Part shown: positions 56,031 to 63,933 of the stretch, piece by piece
Layout: the number at the start of each line of letters is the position of its first letter
Numbering within the stretch: position 1 is the stretch's first letter
Source: Variovorax sp. CF313
GTDB lineage: Bacteria; Pseudomonadota; Gammaproteobacteria; Burkholderiales; Burkholderiaceae_C
DNA length: 64,000 bases
NCBI RefSeq assembly: GCF_000282635.1
Contig: NZ_AKIW01000053.1
Span: 85,176-149,175, forward strand
Reading direction: 5' to 3'
The notes under the pieces: generated by a model
Told to the model about the DNA's origin: nothing
The model's database searches: none
What the model saw: only the letters and a program-made list of their open reading frames with translations
Translations under genes and position numbers: made by a program

Positions 56031-56768
56031 GTGTACCAGCCACACCCCAGCCAGAGTCTCACCGCGATGTTCCGCGACAAGCCCTACCAAGGTGCCCGGC
56101 CGGAAAGTGCGGAGTTCGTCTTCGTGGGGCTAGATGCGAACTACGACGCTCAGATCGAAAGCAGTCCTGCCTACCCCCGTGTGTGGGAGTATCACGACGA
56201 TGGCGTTGCCTTCTGGTGGCGCCAGAAGGTGCACCACCCGTTTCTTCTGACCGATTACAGGGGTGACGGCCAACACTATCACCGCAACTTCGCACGGACG
56301 GGTTTCGAGCCGGAGGACGCGTGCCGCGTGTCGTTTGTCGAACTACTGCACATCCCGACTGTCGGTCGCAGTAAGTTAGTGGCGAAGGACCTGGACCTCG
56401 CGCACTTGAAATGGCTGGATGGGATCATCTGGCGTGGTGCCAAGCGGAACGTCTTTCTGTCGGATAAGGTGATCAGGCTCATGCTCGACAGCAGGCGCTT
56501 GCTCGACAGCAGGCTCTTCTTCGATCTGCCCGAACCTATTGCGAACCACGTGCTCCCTACGCTGCACAAGATTAAAGAGACGACGATCTACCAGCACCTG
56601 CACTTCTCCAACTGGGGACGACGCCTGATGCTTGAGGCGGCCGCCATCGCTCGTCTGCGTACTGACTCGCCGCACCTCTTGCCGTGCTCACTCTGCGCTG
56701 AACATAAGGACGCGGCGCATCCGGATGATTGGCTTGGACGCATTGGCCCGGATCGAGAACTGCACTGA
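56031..56768 (+). CDS. Unrecognised protein with uracil-DNA-glycosylase-like motifs
   Basis: A 245-residue protein from GTG 56031 (MYQPHPSQSLTAMFRDKPYQ). The GTG is chosen because homologous-looking text begins there; no strong SD is seen. AEFVFVGLDANYDAQIE (residues 28-43) resembles UDG motif 1, where a turn Gly-x-Asp/Asn is followed by aromatic residues; VSFVELLHIPTVG is a plausible middle strand; and YQHLHFSNWGRR (about 188-198) resembles the HPSP loop. The Cys-rich tail (PCSLCAEHK) could bind metal. A 15-bp tandem duplication (56483-56515) gives LLDSR twice. This is only motif-level inference. Confidence 0.45.
   Translation: MYQPHPSQSLTAMFRDKPYQGARPESAEFVFVGLDANYDAQIESSPAYPRVWEYHDDGVAFWWRQKVHHPFLLTDYRGDGQHYHRNFARTGFEPEDACRVSFVELLHIPTVGRSKLVAKDLDLAHLKWLDGIIWRGAKRNVFLSDKVIRLMLDSRRLLDSRLFFDLPEPIANHVLPTLHKIKETTIYQHLHFSNWGRRLMLEAAAIARLRTDSPHLLPCSLCAEHKDAAHPDDWLGRIGPDRELH
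56483..56515 (+). repeat. Tandem 15-bp duplication, period 18
   Basis: The 15-mer TGCTCGACAGCAGGC occurs at 56483-56497 and 56501-56515. It encodes a repeated LDSR element in the UDG-like protein and keeps frame. Confidence 0.7.
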
Positions 56769-56886
56769 CCTCACCGGCCGCCGCCACCAAGGTTCAGCAG
56801 CAAGCGATCACCAGTCGATTGAAGCGGAGGCAGAGTTGATCGCGCAGCTGCTTTGCCCGATCGCCGTGGTGCGCTACTGCCGGATG

Positions 56887-57792
56887 CTAGTCGACCCCGT
56901 GCATGTCTAACGGCGTGGCGATACCGTGCCTTGCGGCAATGCGCTGCGCCGATGTGGCGATCGACCGCTTCTGCTCATCGATGGCTCTCATGTCCTGCTG
57001 GTTCAAGTAGACGAAACCGTTGCGGTTCGCACGGTTCATGATCGCTGCGATACCGCCAATTTGGCTCAGCACGTGCCGCAGAAATTCGCCGATCTCTTGA
57101 TCTTCGAATTCATGGTGGGCCTTTGATTTCTGCTTGCCGTCGACGGTGCCCTTTCCGATGAGCTCCGAGATTTCTTTAAGGCCCCTCGTCATGTCGTCGA
57201 GGTTACCCTCGCAGGACATGTAGTGCCTGACGGCATTGCGCCCCACATAGCCCAACACGATCTTGAGACACTCAATATCGCCATAAGGGTGGATCGAAGA
57301 ATAGTCCCCGAGACGACGGACCGAGTCGATGATCGTCTGCAGCTTTTCTTCATCACCGAGGTCGACGAGCTTGCCAACGAAGAAGGCGGGATCGACCACC
57401 CGGCAGTAGTTGGGAACGGTCGCAGTTCTTGACGCTTTGCAGAAGCCGAAGATGTAGAGCGCCGCGTAGCCGTCCTTCAAGCACTTCCCTGCAGCGTCCT
57501 TCTTCTCGAAGGTTGTGATCGTTTTACTGATCTTCTTGGCGTCCGCGACCGAGGTGACCTGCACGGCAATCCCACCATCCTTGTCGTCGTCCGCGGCATC
57601 AATAGCCGGGAAGTTCACTCGAATCTGATTCTTGCTTTTGAGGTTCGCAATGCCCACGGCTTTGAAGAACTGGATCGACATCGACTCCAGCAGCCGCGCC
57701 ATGTCGTTAAAGCCGGCATCCTTGTCCCTCTCAATACGAAGTTGAAGGAGCGCAATATCCTGGTTCAGGTTCTTGATCAGCGATTCAATCAA
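56887..57792 (-). CDS. SMEK-domain protein, putative nuclease-type effector
   Basis: A 301-residue protein starting at TTG 57792, six bases after a strong GGGAGG. Residues about 1-140 match the SMEK domain: LLESMSIQFFKAVGIANL, then FPAIDAADDDKDGGIAVQVTSVADAKKISKTITTFEKKD. The IDxxD-plus-QVTS pattern (residues 61-81) resembles the acidic and strand motifs of restriction-endonuclease folds. The C-terminal 160 residues are helical and charged (KGTVDGKQKSKAHHEFEDQEIGEFLRHVL) and not recognised. SMEK proteins occur in phage-defence settings. GC is lower than in the flanks. Confidence 0.72.
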   Translation of the reverse strand: MIESLIKNLNQDIALLQLRIERDKDAGFNDMARLLESMSIQFFKAVGIANLKSKNQIRVNFPAIDAADDDKDGGIAVQVTSVADAKKISKTITTFEKKDAAGKCLKDGYAALYIFGFCKASRTATVPNYCRVVDPAFFVGKLVDLGDEEKLQTIIDSVRRLGDYSSIHPYGDIECLKIVLGYVGRNAVRHYMSCEGNLDDMTRGLKEISELIGKGTVDGKQKSKAHHEFEDQEIGEFLRHVLSQIGGIAAIMNRANRNGFVYLNQQDMRAIDEQKRSIATSAQRIAARHGIATPLDMHGVD

Positions 57793-58401
57793 AACAGCCT
57801 CCCTGCTTCCTTTTGTTCGTGTCCTTTTGAGCTTCCCTGCTAACTATGCCGCCTTCGGGTTGCGCTGGGAAGCCGCCGGCGTACTGGAAGACCCTGCCTG
57901 ACTGGTATGGCAATGCCGCCGCCGGCTCCATCCTGCTGGCGCTCTTGGCCATGGAAGCCACCAGCCCCCTGCAGGCGGCGCAGCGCCTCCTCGACGACCC
58001 GCTCCTGCGTCTGGTCAAGCTGGCGGCGGCGCGCTTCGGCCACCGTCAAGGTCCGTCAAGAGGGAGGCGGTCCTCACGTGCATCGCCATGTTGAGTTGTG
58101 CGCTCACGCTGCCCAGCAAATGGCTCGGCCCGCCTCCAGGAGGCCCGCTGGCAGGTTTTTCCACCTAGGCGGGCGCGAGGCCCCATCCCAGAGCGAAATC
58201 GCGCTGTAAGGCCCTGGCCCCTGAAGGCGAGAAAGGGCACATTGCGCGGTTCCAGCAGCCCCAGCAAATCTCGTGGGGGCCAGCTTAGGCTCGGCGTGTC
58301 CTTAGCGCCCCGCACGAAAACTGTCGTTTTCCGTACATTTTTCGTACTCAACCCGTGCACCTGGCTATTGCTATCTATTTAATAGCATTAAATACACGTA
58401 T
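57793..58401. other. Non-coding island edge with possible gene remnants
   Basis: About 600 bases without a convincing gene. A plus-strand frame at 57846-58094 and two minus-strand frames (57785-58018, 57840-58049) overlap each other; none is recognisable. A tandem 11-bp pair, GTTTTCCGTAC then ATTTTTCGTAC, is at 58326-58347. A 17-bp palindrome is at 58370-58386. This may be a remnant of a mobile element. Confidence 0.45.
58370..58386. repeat. 17-bp palindrome, GCTAT-N7-ATAGC copy
   Basis: GCTAT-ctattta-ATAGC, 16 bp past the acyl-CoA synthetase stop. It may mark the border between the core genome and the low-GC island. Confidence 0.55.
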
Positions 58402-60093
58402 CTACTTGCTCTCCACCTCCTGCAGCAGCCGCCACATCACCTTGCCGCTGCCGCTCTTGGGCAGCGCATCGACGAACTGCACCTTGCGCGGGATCTTGTA
58501 GACCGCCATGTTCTCGCGGCACCAGTCGATGATCTCCTGCTCGGTGGTGTCCTTGTGCGTGGCGCGCAGCACCACCACGGCCTTGACCGACTCGCCGCGG
58601 TAGGCGTCCTTGGTCGAGATGACGCAGGCCTCCTGGATCGCCGGGTGGCGGAACATCAGCAGTTCGACCTCGGCCGGCCACACCTTGAAGCCGCTCGCGT
58701 TGATCATGCGCTTCAAGCGGTCGGTGATGAAGAAGTAGCCGTCCTCGTCCATGCGGCCCATGTCGCCCGAGCGGAAGAAGCGCTTGCCCTCGAACTCGAC
58801 GAAGGCGGCGGCCGTGGCGTCGGGGCGCTTCCAGTAGCCCTGGAACACCTCGGGGCCATGGATGATGATCTCGCCCGATTCGCCGATCGGCATTTCGGCC
58901 AGCGTGTCAGGGTCGACCACGCGCGCGTCGGTACTCATGAACGGGATGCCCAGGCACTGCTGCTTGGGATGGTCCGACGGGTTGGTGTGCGACGGCGCGG
59001 CGGTCTCGGTGAGGCCGTAGCCCTCCTGGTACTTCAGGCCGTACTGCTCGAGCAGGCGCTGCGCCACGGCCTGCGGCATGGCCGCGCCGCCGCCGCCGAT
59101 GTAGGTCATGCTCGACAGGTCGTAGCTCGCGAAGTTGGGGCTGGCCATGAGGTCGATGACCATGGTCGGGATGTTGGTCCAGGCCGTGACCTTCCAGCGC
59201 GAGATGAGCCGGCCGGCCACGTCGCGGTCCCAGCGCGGCATGATGATCAGCGTGGCCGCCGCCAGGATCGCCGTGTGCATCATGCTCACCACGCCCGTGA
59301 TGTGGAACATGGGCACCACGGCCAGCACCACCGTCTCGGAAGTCGACCCGCCCCACAGCTGCCCGGCCACCGCGTTGTGCATCAGGCTCGAATGGTGGTG
59401 CACGCAGCCCTTGGGCAGGCCGGTGGTGCCGCTGGTGTAGGGCAGCAGCGCCATGTCGTTGGCGCCCACCACGTGCTCGGGCGGCGGGTGGTTGGCTTCG
59501 AGCGTGTCGGTCCACGCGATGGTCTTGCCGCCGTCCAGCGCGGGCAGCGGGTGGCGGGTGGTGAGCCAGTCTTTCCAGGCGGGTGCCGGAGCGTCGTCGC
59601 CCGATGCGTCGGCGTCGAAGGCATCGGTGAACTGGGTCACGACCATGTGGTCGAGCCGCTGCTCCACGGGCAGCGCATTGCTGGCCTTGGCCAGCTCGCC
59701 CGCCAGGTCGCCGGTGATGATGGCCACCTTGGCGTCGGAGTCGGTGATGTAGTGCTTGAGCTCCTCGGCCCGGTTCATCGGGTTGACCGGCACCACGACG
59801 GCATTGGCGCGCAGTATCGCGAAATGCGCGATCACCAGTTGCGGGCAGTTCTGCATGTCGAGGATCACACGGTCGCCGCGCTTCACGCCCAGCGCATGCA
59901 GCGCGCCTGCCAGGCGCTCGGCCTGGGCGGCGAAGTCGCGGTAGGTGGTCACGCGGCCGAAGAACACGAGCGCGGGCTTGTCGGGATAGCGTGCGGCCGA
60001 GGTGGCCAGGTTGTGCCAGAGCGAGGTGGCGGGGACGGTGATCGAGTGAGGGAGGCGTTTGGGCCAGAACTTGTAATGCGGGCGTTGTTGCAT
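58402..60093 (-). CDS. Long-chain fatty-acid--CoA ligase family AMP-binding protein
   Basis: A 563-residue adenylate-forming enzyme. The ATP motif LLPYTSGTTGLPKGCVHHHSSL, the core motif KYQEGYGLTETAAPSHTNP and the catalytic C-terminal Lys in ALPKSGSGKVMWRLLQE are all present, as is RSGDMGRMDEDGYFFITDRLKRMINASG. It activates a carboxylic acid to its CoA thioester; chain length is not clear from sequence, though the family is mostly fatty acyl-CoA synthetases. It stands alone on the minus strand. Confidence 0.92.
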   Translation of the reverse strand: MQQRPHYKFWPKRLPHSITVPATSLWHNLATSAARYPDKPALVFFGRVTTYRDFAAQAERLAGALHALGVKRGDRVILDMQNCPQLVIAHFAILRANAVVVPVNPMNRAEELKHYITDSDAKVAIITGDLAGELAKASNALPVEQRLDHMVVTQFTDAFDADASGDDAPAPAWKDWLTTRHPLPALDGGKTIAWTDTLEANHPPPEHVVGANDMALLPYTSGTTGLPKGCVHHHSSLMHNAVAGQLWGGSTSETVVLAVVPMFHITGVVSMMHTAILAAATLIIMPRWDRDVAGRLISRWKVTAWTNIPTMVIDLMASPNFASYDLSSMTYIGGGGAAMPQAVAQRLLEQYGLKYQEGYGLTETAAPSHTNPSDHPKQQCLGIPFMSTDARVVDPDTLAEMPIGESGEIIIHGPEVFQGYWKRPDATAAAFVEFEGKRFFRSGDMGRMDEDGYFFITDRLKRMINASGFKVWPAEVELLMFRHPAIQEACVISTKDAYRGESVKAVVVLRATHKDTTEQEIIDWCRENMAVYKIPRKVQFVDALPKSGSGKVMWRLLQEVESK

Positions 60094-60180
60094 GGTGAGT
60101 ACAGGCGGGGAAAAGGAAAAGCGACAGCCCGCCAGCCTAAGCCGCCACGGCCGCCGCTCCCATGGGGGAAGCCCCCCGGA

Positions 60181-60198
60181 GCGTCGCCTAGGCGACGC
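60181..60198. promoter_or_regulatory. Perfect 18-bp palindrome between acyl-CoA ligase and OsmC
   Basis: GCGTCGCCTAGGCGACGC is fully symmetric and preceded by GGGGG-aag-CCCCCC. This C/G-run plus stem design recalls the insert in mdtB, so it may be another member of that repeat class rather than an operator. Confidence 0.4.
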
Positions 60199-60320
60199 CC
60201 ATTCTTCTGACGCCCCTCCCCCTTTCGAACCTGCGCACGCGCCGTACGACTACAGACAGCCGCCGGTTTCTGGGCGAACCTGCCGTTCCCTCCACACACC
60301 ACCCAAGCGAAGGAACCGAC

Positions 60321-60761
60321 ATGCCAGCAGACAAGCACGCAAGCGTCCACTGGGAAGGCGCCGGCAAGACCGGCAAGGGCCAGGTCAGCACCGAGACCGG
60401 CGCCCTGAAAGACTACCCCTACGGCTTCGCGAGCCGCTTCGAGGACGACAAGCGCGGCACCAACCCCGAGGAGATCGTCGGCGCGGCGCATGCCGCCTGC
60501 CTCACGATGGCCTTCGCCTTCGCGCTCGAACGGGAAGGCCTGACCGCCACACGCATCGACACCAAGGCCGCCGTGCGGCTGGCCAAGGACGGCGACGGCT
60601 TCAAGATCGACCGCATCCAGCTCGAGCTCGACGCGGCCGTGCCGAACCTCGAGGAAGCCAGGTTCCAGCAGATCGCGGCCGCCGCCAAGGCCGGCTGCCC
60701 GCTGTCGAAGGCGCTGGCGAGCGTGCCCGAGATCACGCTGAAAGCCACGCTGGCCGGCTGA
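60321..60761 (+). CDS. OsmC-family peroxiredoxin
   Basis: A 146-residue organic hydroperoxide reductase-like protein. The two redox Cys residues are in GAAHAACLTMAFAF and AAKAGCPLSKALASV, the spacing typical of OsmC. The beta-start WEGAGKTGKGQVSTETGALKDYPYGF is the family N-terminus. OsmC proteins reduce organic peroxides with lipoylated or thiol donors. It is followed 43 bp later by the Bug receptor. Confidence 0.93.
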   Translation: MPADKHASVHWEGAGKTGKGQVSTETGALKDYPYGFASRFEDDKRGTNPEEIVGAAHAACLTMAFAFALEREGLTATRIDTKAAVRLAKDGDGFKIDRIQLELDAAVPNLEEARFQQIAAAAKAGCPLSKALASVPEITLKATLAG

Positions 60762-60804
60762 GCGCGCTGCCTATGATCGTCTCCTCACAAAAAGGAGACG
60801 GATC

Positions 60805-61773
60805 ATGAACAACAAGACTGCCCGGATCGCGATCGCGGTCCTTTCCCTTGCCATCGGCACCACGGCGATGGCCGCCTACCCCGACAAGCCGATCAAGGTC
60901 GTGATCGGCTTCCCGGCCGGCGGCCCGCTCGACCAACATGCGCGCCTGCTCACCGACAGGCTGCAGGCCGTGCTCGGCCAGCCGCTGATCGTCGACTACA
61001 AGCCCGGCGCGGGCGGCTCGGTGGGCGCCGACGCGGTCGCCAAGAGCCCGGCCGACGGCTACACGCTCATGCTGGCCAACACCGGCGTGGCCGTGATCAA
61101 CGGCGCGCTCTACAGCAAGCTGCCCTACAACACGCAGCGCGACTTCGTGCCCATCGCGCGCACCGCCATGCAGCCGCTGGCGCTGCTGGTCACGCCGAAG
61201 CTGCCGGTGCAGAACCTCAGGCAGTTCGTCGACTACGCCAGGGCGCGGCCCGGCCAGGTCAACTACGGTTCGGCCGGCAACGGCGGCATCAGCCACCTCG
61301 TGCCCGAGATGTTCAAGACCGCCACGGGCATCTTCATGGTGCACATCCCGTACCGCGGCAGCGCGCCCGCCTTTACCGACCTGATGGGCGGACAGGTGCA
61401 GTTCATGGCCGAGTCGATCCCGCAGGCAGCCAACTACCACAAGCAGGGCAAGGTGCGCGCGCTGGCCGTGACCAGCCGCGAGCGCAACCCCGCCCTGCCC
61501 GACGTGCCGACCGTGATCGAGTCGGGCTTCAAGGGCTTCGAGGTGGTGGGCTTCTATGGCTTCTTCGCGCCGAAGGACACGCCGAAAGACGTGGTCGCCA
61601 AGCTCGGCGAAGCGTTCAAACAGGTGCTGACCAGCCCCGAGGTGCGCGAACGCATGGTGAGCCAGGGCGCCGACCCGGCCTTCCTGGGCAGCGAGGAGTT
61701 CGCGCGCTTCCTGGCCGCCGAAACGCCGCGCTGGGAGAAAGCAGTGAAGGCCTCCGGCGCGCGGATGGATTGA
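60805..61773 (+). CDS. Bug-family tripartite tricarboxylate transporter receptor
   Basis: A 322-residue periplasmic solute-binding protein. The signal peptide (residues 1-23) precedes YPDKPIKVVIGFPAGGPLDQHARLL, then VDYKPGAGGSVGADAVAKSPADGYTLMLANTG and the typical IPYRGSAPAFTDLMGGQVQFMAE. Bug proteins of Burkholderiales bind carboxylates or amides. As is usual, no TctA/TctB genes lie beside it. The ligand is not clear from sequence. Confidence 0.93.
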   Translation: MNNKTARIAIAVLSLAIGTTAMAAYPDKPIKVVIGFPAGGPLDQHARLLTDRLQAVLGQPLIVDYKPGAGGSVGADAVAKSPADGYTLMLANTGVAVINGALYSKLPYNTQRDFVPIARTAMQPLALLVTPKLPVQNLRQFVDYARARPGQVNYGSAGNGGISHLVPEMFKTATGIFMVHIPYRGSAPAFTDLMGGQVQFMAESIPQAANYHKQGKVRALAVTSRERNPALPDVPTVIESGFKGFEVVGFYGFFAPKDTPKDVVAKLGEAFKQVLTSPEVRERMVSQGADPAFLGSEEFARFLAAETPRWEKAVKASGARMD

Positions 61774-61793
61774 ACCGGAGCCCGCCGGCGCGT

Positions 61794-62510
61794 TCAGCTC
61801 GGCGTGGCCGCGTGCCGCTCCAGCTGCGCGCGGCTGAGCAGCTCGATGCCGCGGTAGCGCACGCGCAGCGTGCCATCTTCCTCCCACAGCTTCAGCTGCC
61901 GGTTCACGCTCTGGCGCGACACGCCGAGCATGAACGACAGGTCTTCCTGCGACACGCCGAGCAGCGTGCCGCCGCCCTCGCCCGGGCTCGATGCGCGCGC
62001 GTCCAGCGTCAGCAGCCGGTGCGCGAGCCTCACCGGCAGCGGCATCAGGATCACGTCGTCGATCCACGCCAGCGCCTGGCGCAGCCGCAGGCACACCAGC
62101 CGGGTGAAGGCCATGTGCACGTCGGGATGCGCGGCCACCAGCCGATGGAAGTCGGCCGCCGCGACCACCGCCATCTCGGTCGTGTCGACCGCGCAGGTGT
62201 CGTAGACGCGCTCTCGCCCGACCAGCAGCGACACCTCGCCGAACCAGTGCCCGGGTTCGAGCATGGCGATCACCGCCTCGCGCCCGCCCGTTGCGACCAC
62301 GCTCACGCGCAGTGAACCGCTGACCACGCCGAACAGCGCATCGGGCCGCGAACCCTTGTGGAACAGCGACTCGCCGCGCGCCAGCGTGCGCCGGTGCGCC
62401 ACCGCGAGCAGCCGCTGCTGCACGTCGTCGGCCAGACGCATGTCGCCGTTGTGCGCCGGTGTCGACGGCGCATGCGGCTTGCTGCTGGAAGAGAGGGGCG
62501 TGCGTGGCAT
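61794..62510 (-). CDS. Crp/Fnr-family transcriptional regulator
   Basis: A 238-residue regulator. The cyclic-nucleotide-binding fold (residues 30-150) shows LARGESLFHKGSRPDALFGVVSGSLRVSVV and EPGHWFGEVSLLVG, and the HTH is GVSQEDLSFMLGVSRQSVNRQLKLWEEDGTL. No Fnr-type Cys cluster is visible at the N-terminus, so it is not an oxygen-sensing Fnr. The start at 62510 is chosen; longer in-frame codons look non-coding. It is divergent from a SnoaL/SDR pair, its likely target. Confidence 0.88.
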   Translation of the reverse strand: MPRTPLSSSSKPHAPSTPAHNGDMRLADDVQQRLLAVAHRRTLARGESLFHKGSRPDALFGVVSGSLRVSVVATGGREAVIAMLEPGHWFGEVSLLVGRERVYDTCAVDTTEMAVVAAADFHRLVAAHPDVHMAFTRLVCLRLRQALAWIDDVILMPLPVRLAHRLLTLDARASSPGEGGGTLLGVSQEDLSFMLGVSRQSVNRQLKLWEEDGTLRVRYRGIELLSRAQLERHAATPS

Positions 62511-62653
62511 CGCGGGTTTGTCCGGAGCGGCGATTGCCAACACCGGACAGTCTTGTTTCAAGGGCGTGCCGATAGTACGCAGCGAGCCCGGGCCGGCGCA
62601 TTCGCAGCAACCCGATGTCACCTGTCGTCCCTGTCACATGGAGCACACCCCCG

Positions 62654-63163
62654 ATGAACACACAACGCACCGAACTTCAAGCCCGCCGCGAGCGCCTCGT
62701 GCTCGATCACTTCGCCGACGAAACCCGGCAGGACTTCGACGCCGTGCTCGGCACCTTCCCGCACCCGCACTACGAGCTGATCCCGAGCGGCGAGGTGCAC
62801 GACGGCATCGCCGACGTGCGCCAGTACTACACCGACACGCGCCGTGCCTTTCCCGACCAACGTCACGAGATCATCCAGCTGCGGCACGCCGACGATTCGG
62901 TGGTCGTCGAGTTCTGGCTGCTGGGCACGCATCGCGGTCCGCTCAAGGGCCTGCCCCCGACGGGCAACAGCTTTCGCTGCCGCATGAATGCCTTCTTCAT
63001 CTTCGAAGGCGACCGGCTGGTGTGCGAGCGCGTGTACTTCGACACGCTGACGATGCTGCGGCAACTGCTGGCGGGCGTGCCCGCGGAGCATGTGGCCGCG
63101 CTGATGGGCGCACTGTTGGGCCAGCCCGCAGCCGCACGCCCGCAAGAAGCGGCAGCCGCATGA
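62654..63163 (+). CDS. SnoaL-like / ester cyclase family protein
   Basis: A 169-residue NTF2-fold protein: VLDHFADETRQDFDAVLGTFPHPHYELIPSGEVHDGIADVRQYYTDTRRAFPDQRHEIIQLRHADDSVVVEFWLLGTHRG is typical of the SnoaL ester cyclase group. The substrate is unknown. The stop overlaps the SDR start by 4 bp, and the promoter region is shared with the divergent Crp/Fnr gene, which suggests joint control. Confidence 0.85.
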   Translation: MNTQRTELQARRERLVLDHFADETRQDFDAVLGTFPHPHYELIPSGEVHDGIADVRQYYTDTRRAFPDQRHEIIQLRHADDSVVVEFWLLGTHRGPLKGLPPTGNSFRCRMNAFFIFEGDRLVCERVYFDTLTMLRQLLAGVPAEHVAALMGALLGQPAAARPQEAAAA

Positions 63164-63933
63164 CTGCGCCGCGCAACGATGCGCTCGCGGGCCGCCACGC
63201 CGTCGTGACGGGTGGCGCGCGCGGCATCGGCCTGGCGATTGCGCAGCGCTACCTCGCGGCCGGCGCCAGCGTCGCGCTGTGGGACCTCGATGCGGCCGTG
63301 CTGGCGAATGCGCTGCAAACGCTCGCACCGCTCGGCACTGCGACCTCGGCGGTCGTCGATGTGCGCGACGAAGACCAGATTGCTCGCGCGGCCTCGCAGT
63401 CGCAGGAGCGCTTCGGCGGCATCGACATCCTCGTCAACAACGCGGGCGTGCTCGGCCCGACCGTGCCGGCCTGGGAGCACACGCCCGCACAGTGGCGCAA
63501 CGTGCTCGACATCAACCTGACGGGCGCTTGGCTGTGCTGCCGCGCGGTGGCGCCGGTGATGCTCGCGCAGCGGCGCGGGCGCATCGTCAACATCGCCTCG
63601 GTCGCCGGCAAGGAGGGCAACGGATTCAATGCCGCGTACTCGGCGTCGAAGGCGGGGCTCATCGCGCTGACCAAGTCGCTGGGCAAGGAGCTGGCTTCTT
63701 CGGGCGTGCTGGTGAACTGCATCACGCCGTCTGCGGCCGACACCGAGGTGTTCGCGGCCGTGCCTGTGGAGCACCGCGAACAGCTGCGGACTGCGCTGCT
63801 GTCGCGCGTGCCGATGGGGCGCTTTGTCGAGGTCGATGAAGTGGCTGCGATGGCTGCGTGGCTTGCATCGGATGAATGTTCGTTCAGCACCGGCGCGGTG
63901 TTCGACATCTCGGGCGGGCGGTCGATGTACTGA
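63160..63933 (+). CDS. Short-chain dehydrogenase/reductase
   Basis: A 257-residue NAD(P)-dependent oxidoreductase with all classical SDR motifs: VVTGGARGIGLAIAQRYLAAGASVALWDLD, LVNNAGVLGPTV, IASVAGKEGNGFNAAYSASKAGLIALTKS (Tyr-x3-Lys) and the C-terminal FSTGAVFDISGGRSMY. It resembles 3-oxoacyl or sugar-alcohol reductases; the substrate is unknown. It is translationally coupled to the SnoaL-like gene. The 67 bases after it to the window end hold no recognisable gene. Confidence 0.92.
   Translation: MTAPRNDALAGRHAVVTGGARGIGLAIAQRYLAAGASVALWDLDAAVLANALQTLAPLGTATSAVVDVRDEDQIARAASQSQERFGGIDILVNNAGVLGPTVPAWEHTPAQWRNVLDINLTGAWLCCRAVAPVMLAQRRGRIVNIASVAGKEGNGFNAAYSASKAGLIALTKSLGKELASSGVLVNCITPSAADTEVFAAVPVEHREQLRTALLSRVPMGRFVEVDEVAAMAAWLASDECSFSTGAVFDISGGRSMY

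Noticed and set aside
56632..56910. Small plus-strand frame running past the end of the UDG-like gene
   Set aside because: Mostly overlaps the real gene in another frame; the rest has no motif or start signal.
57846..58094. Plus-strand frame of 82 codons that resembles a small protein
   Set aside because: No ribosome site, no recognised family and overlapping frames on the other strand; kept only as a possible remnant in the gap entry.
58226..58360. Possible Tn3-type transposon end (GCGCTAAGG-like text on the minus strand)
   Set aside because: Only a few bases fit, no partner end or transposase was found.
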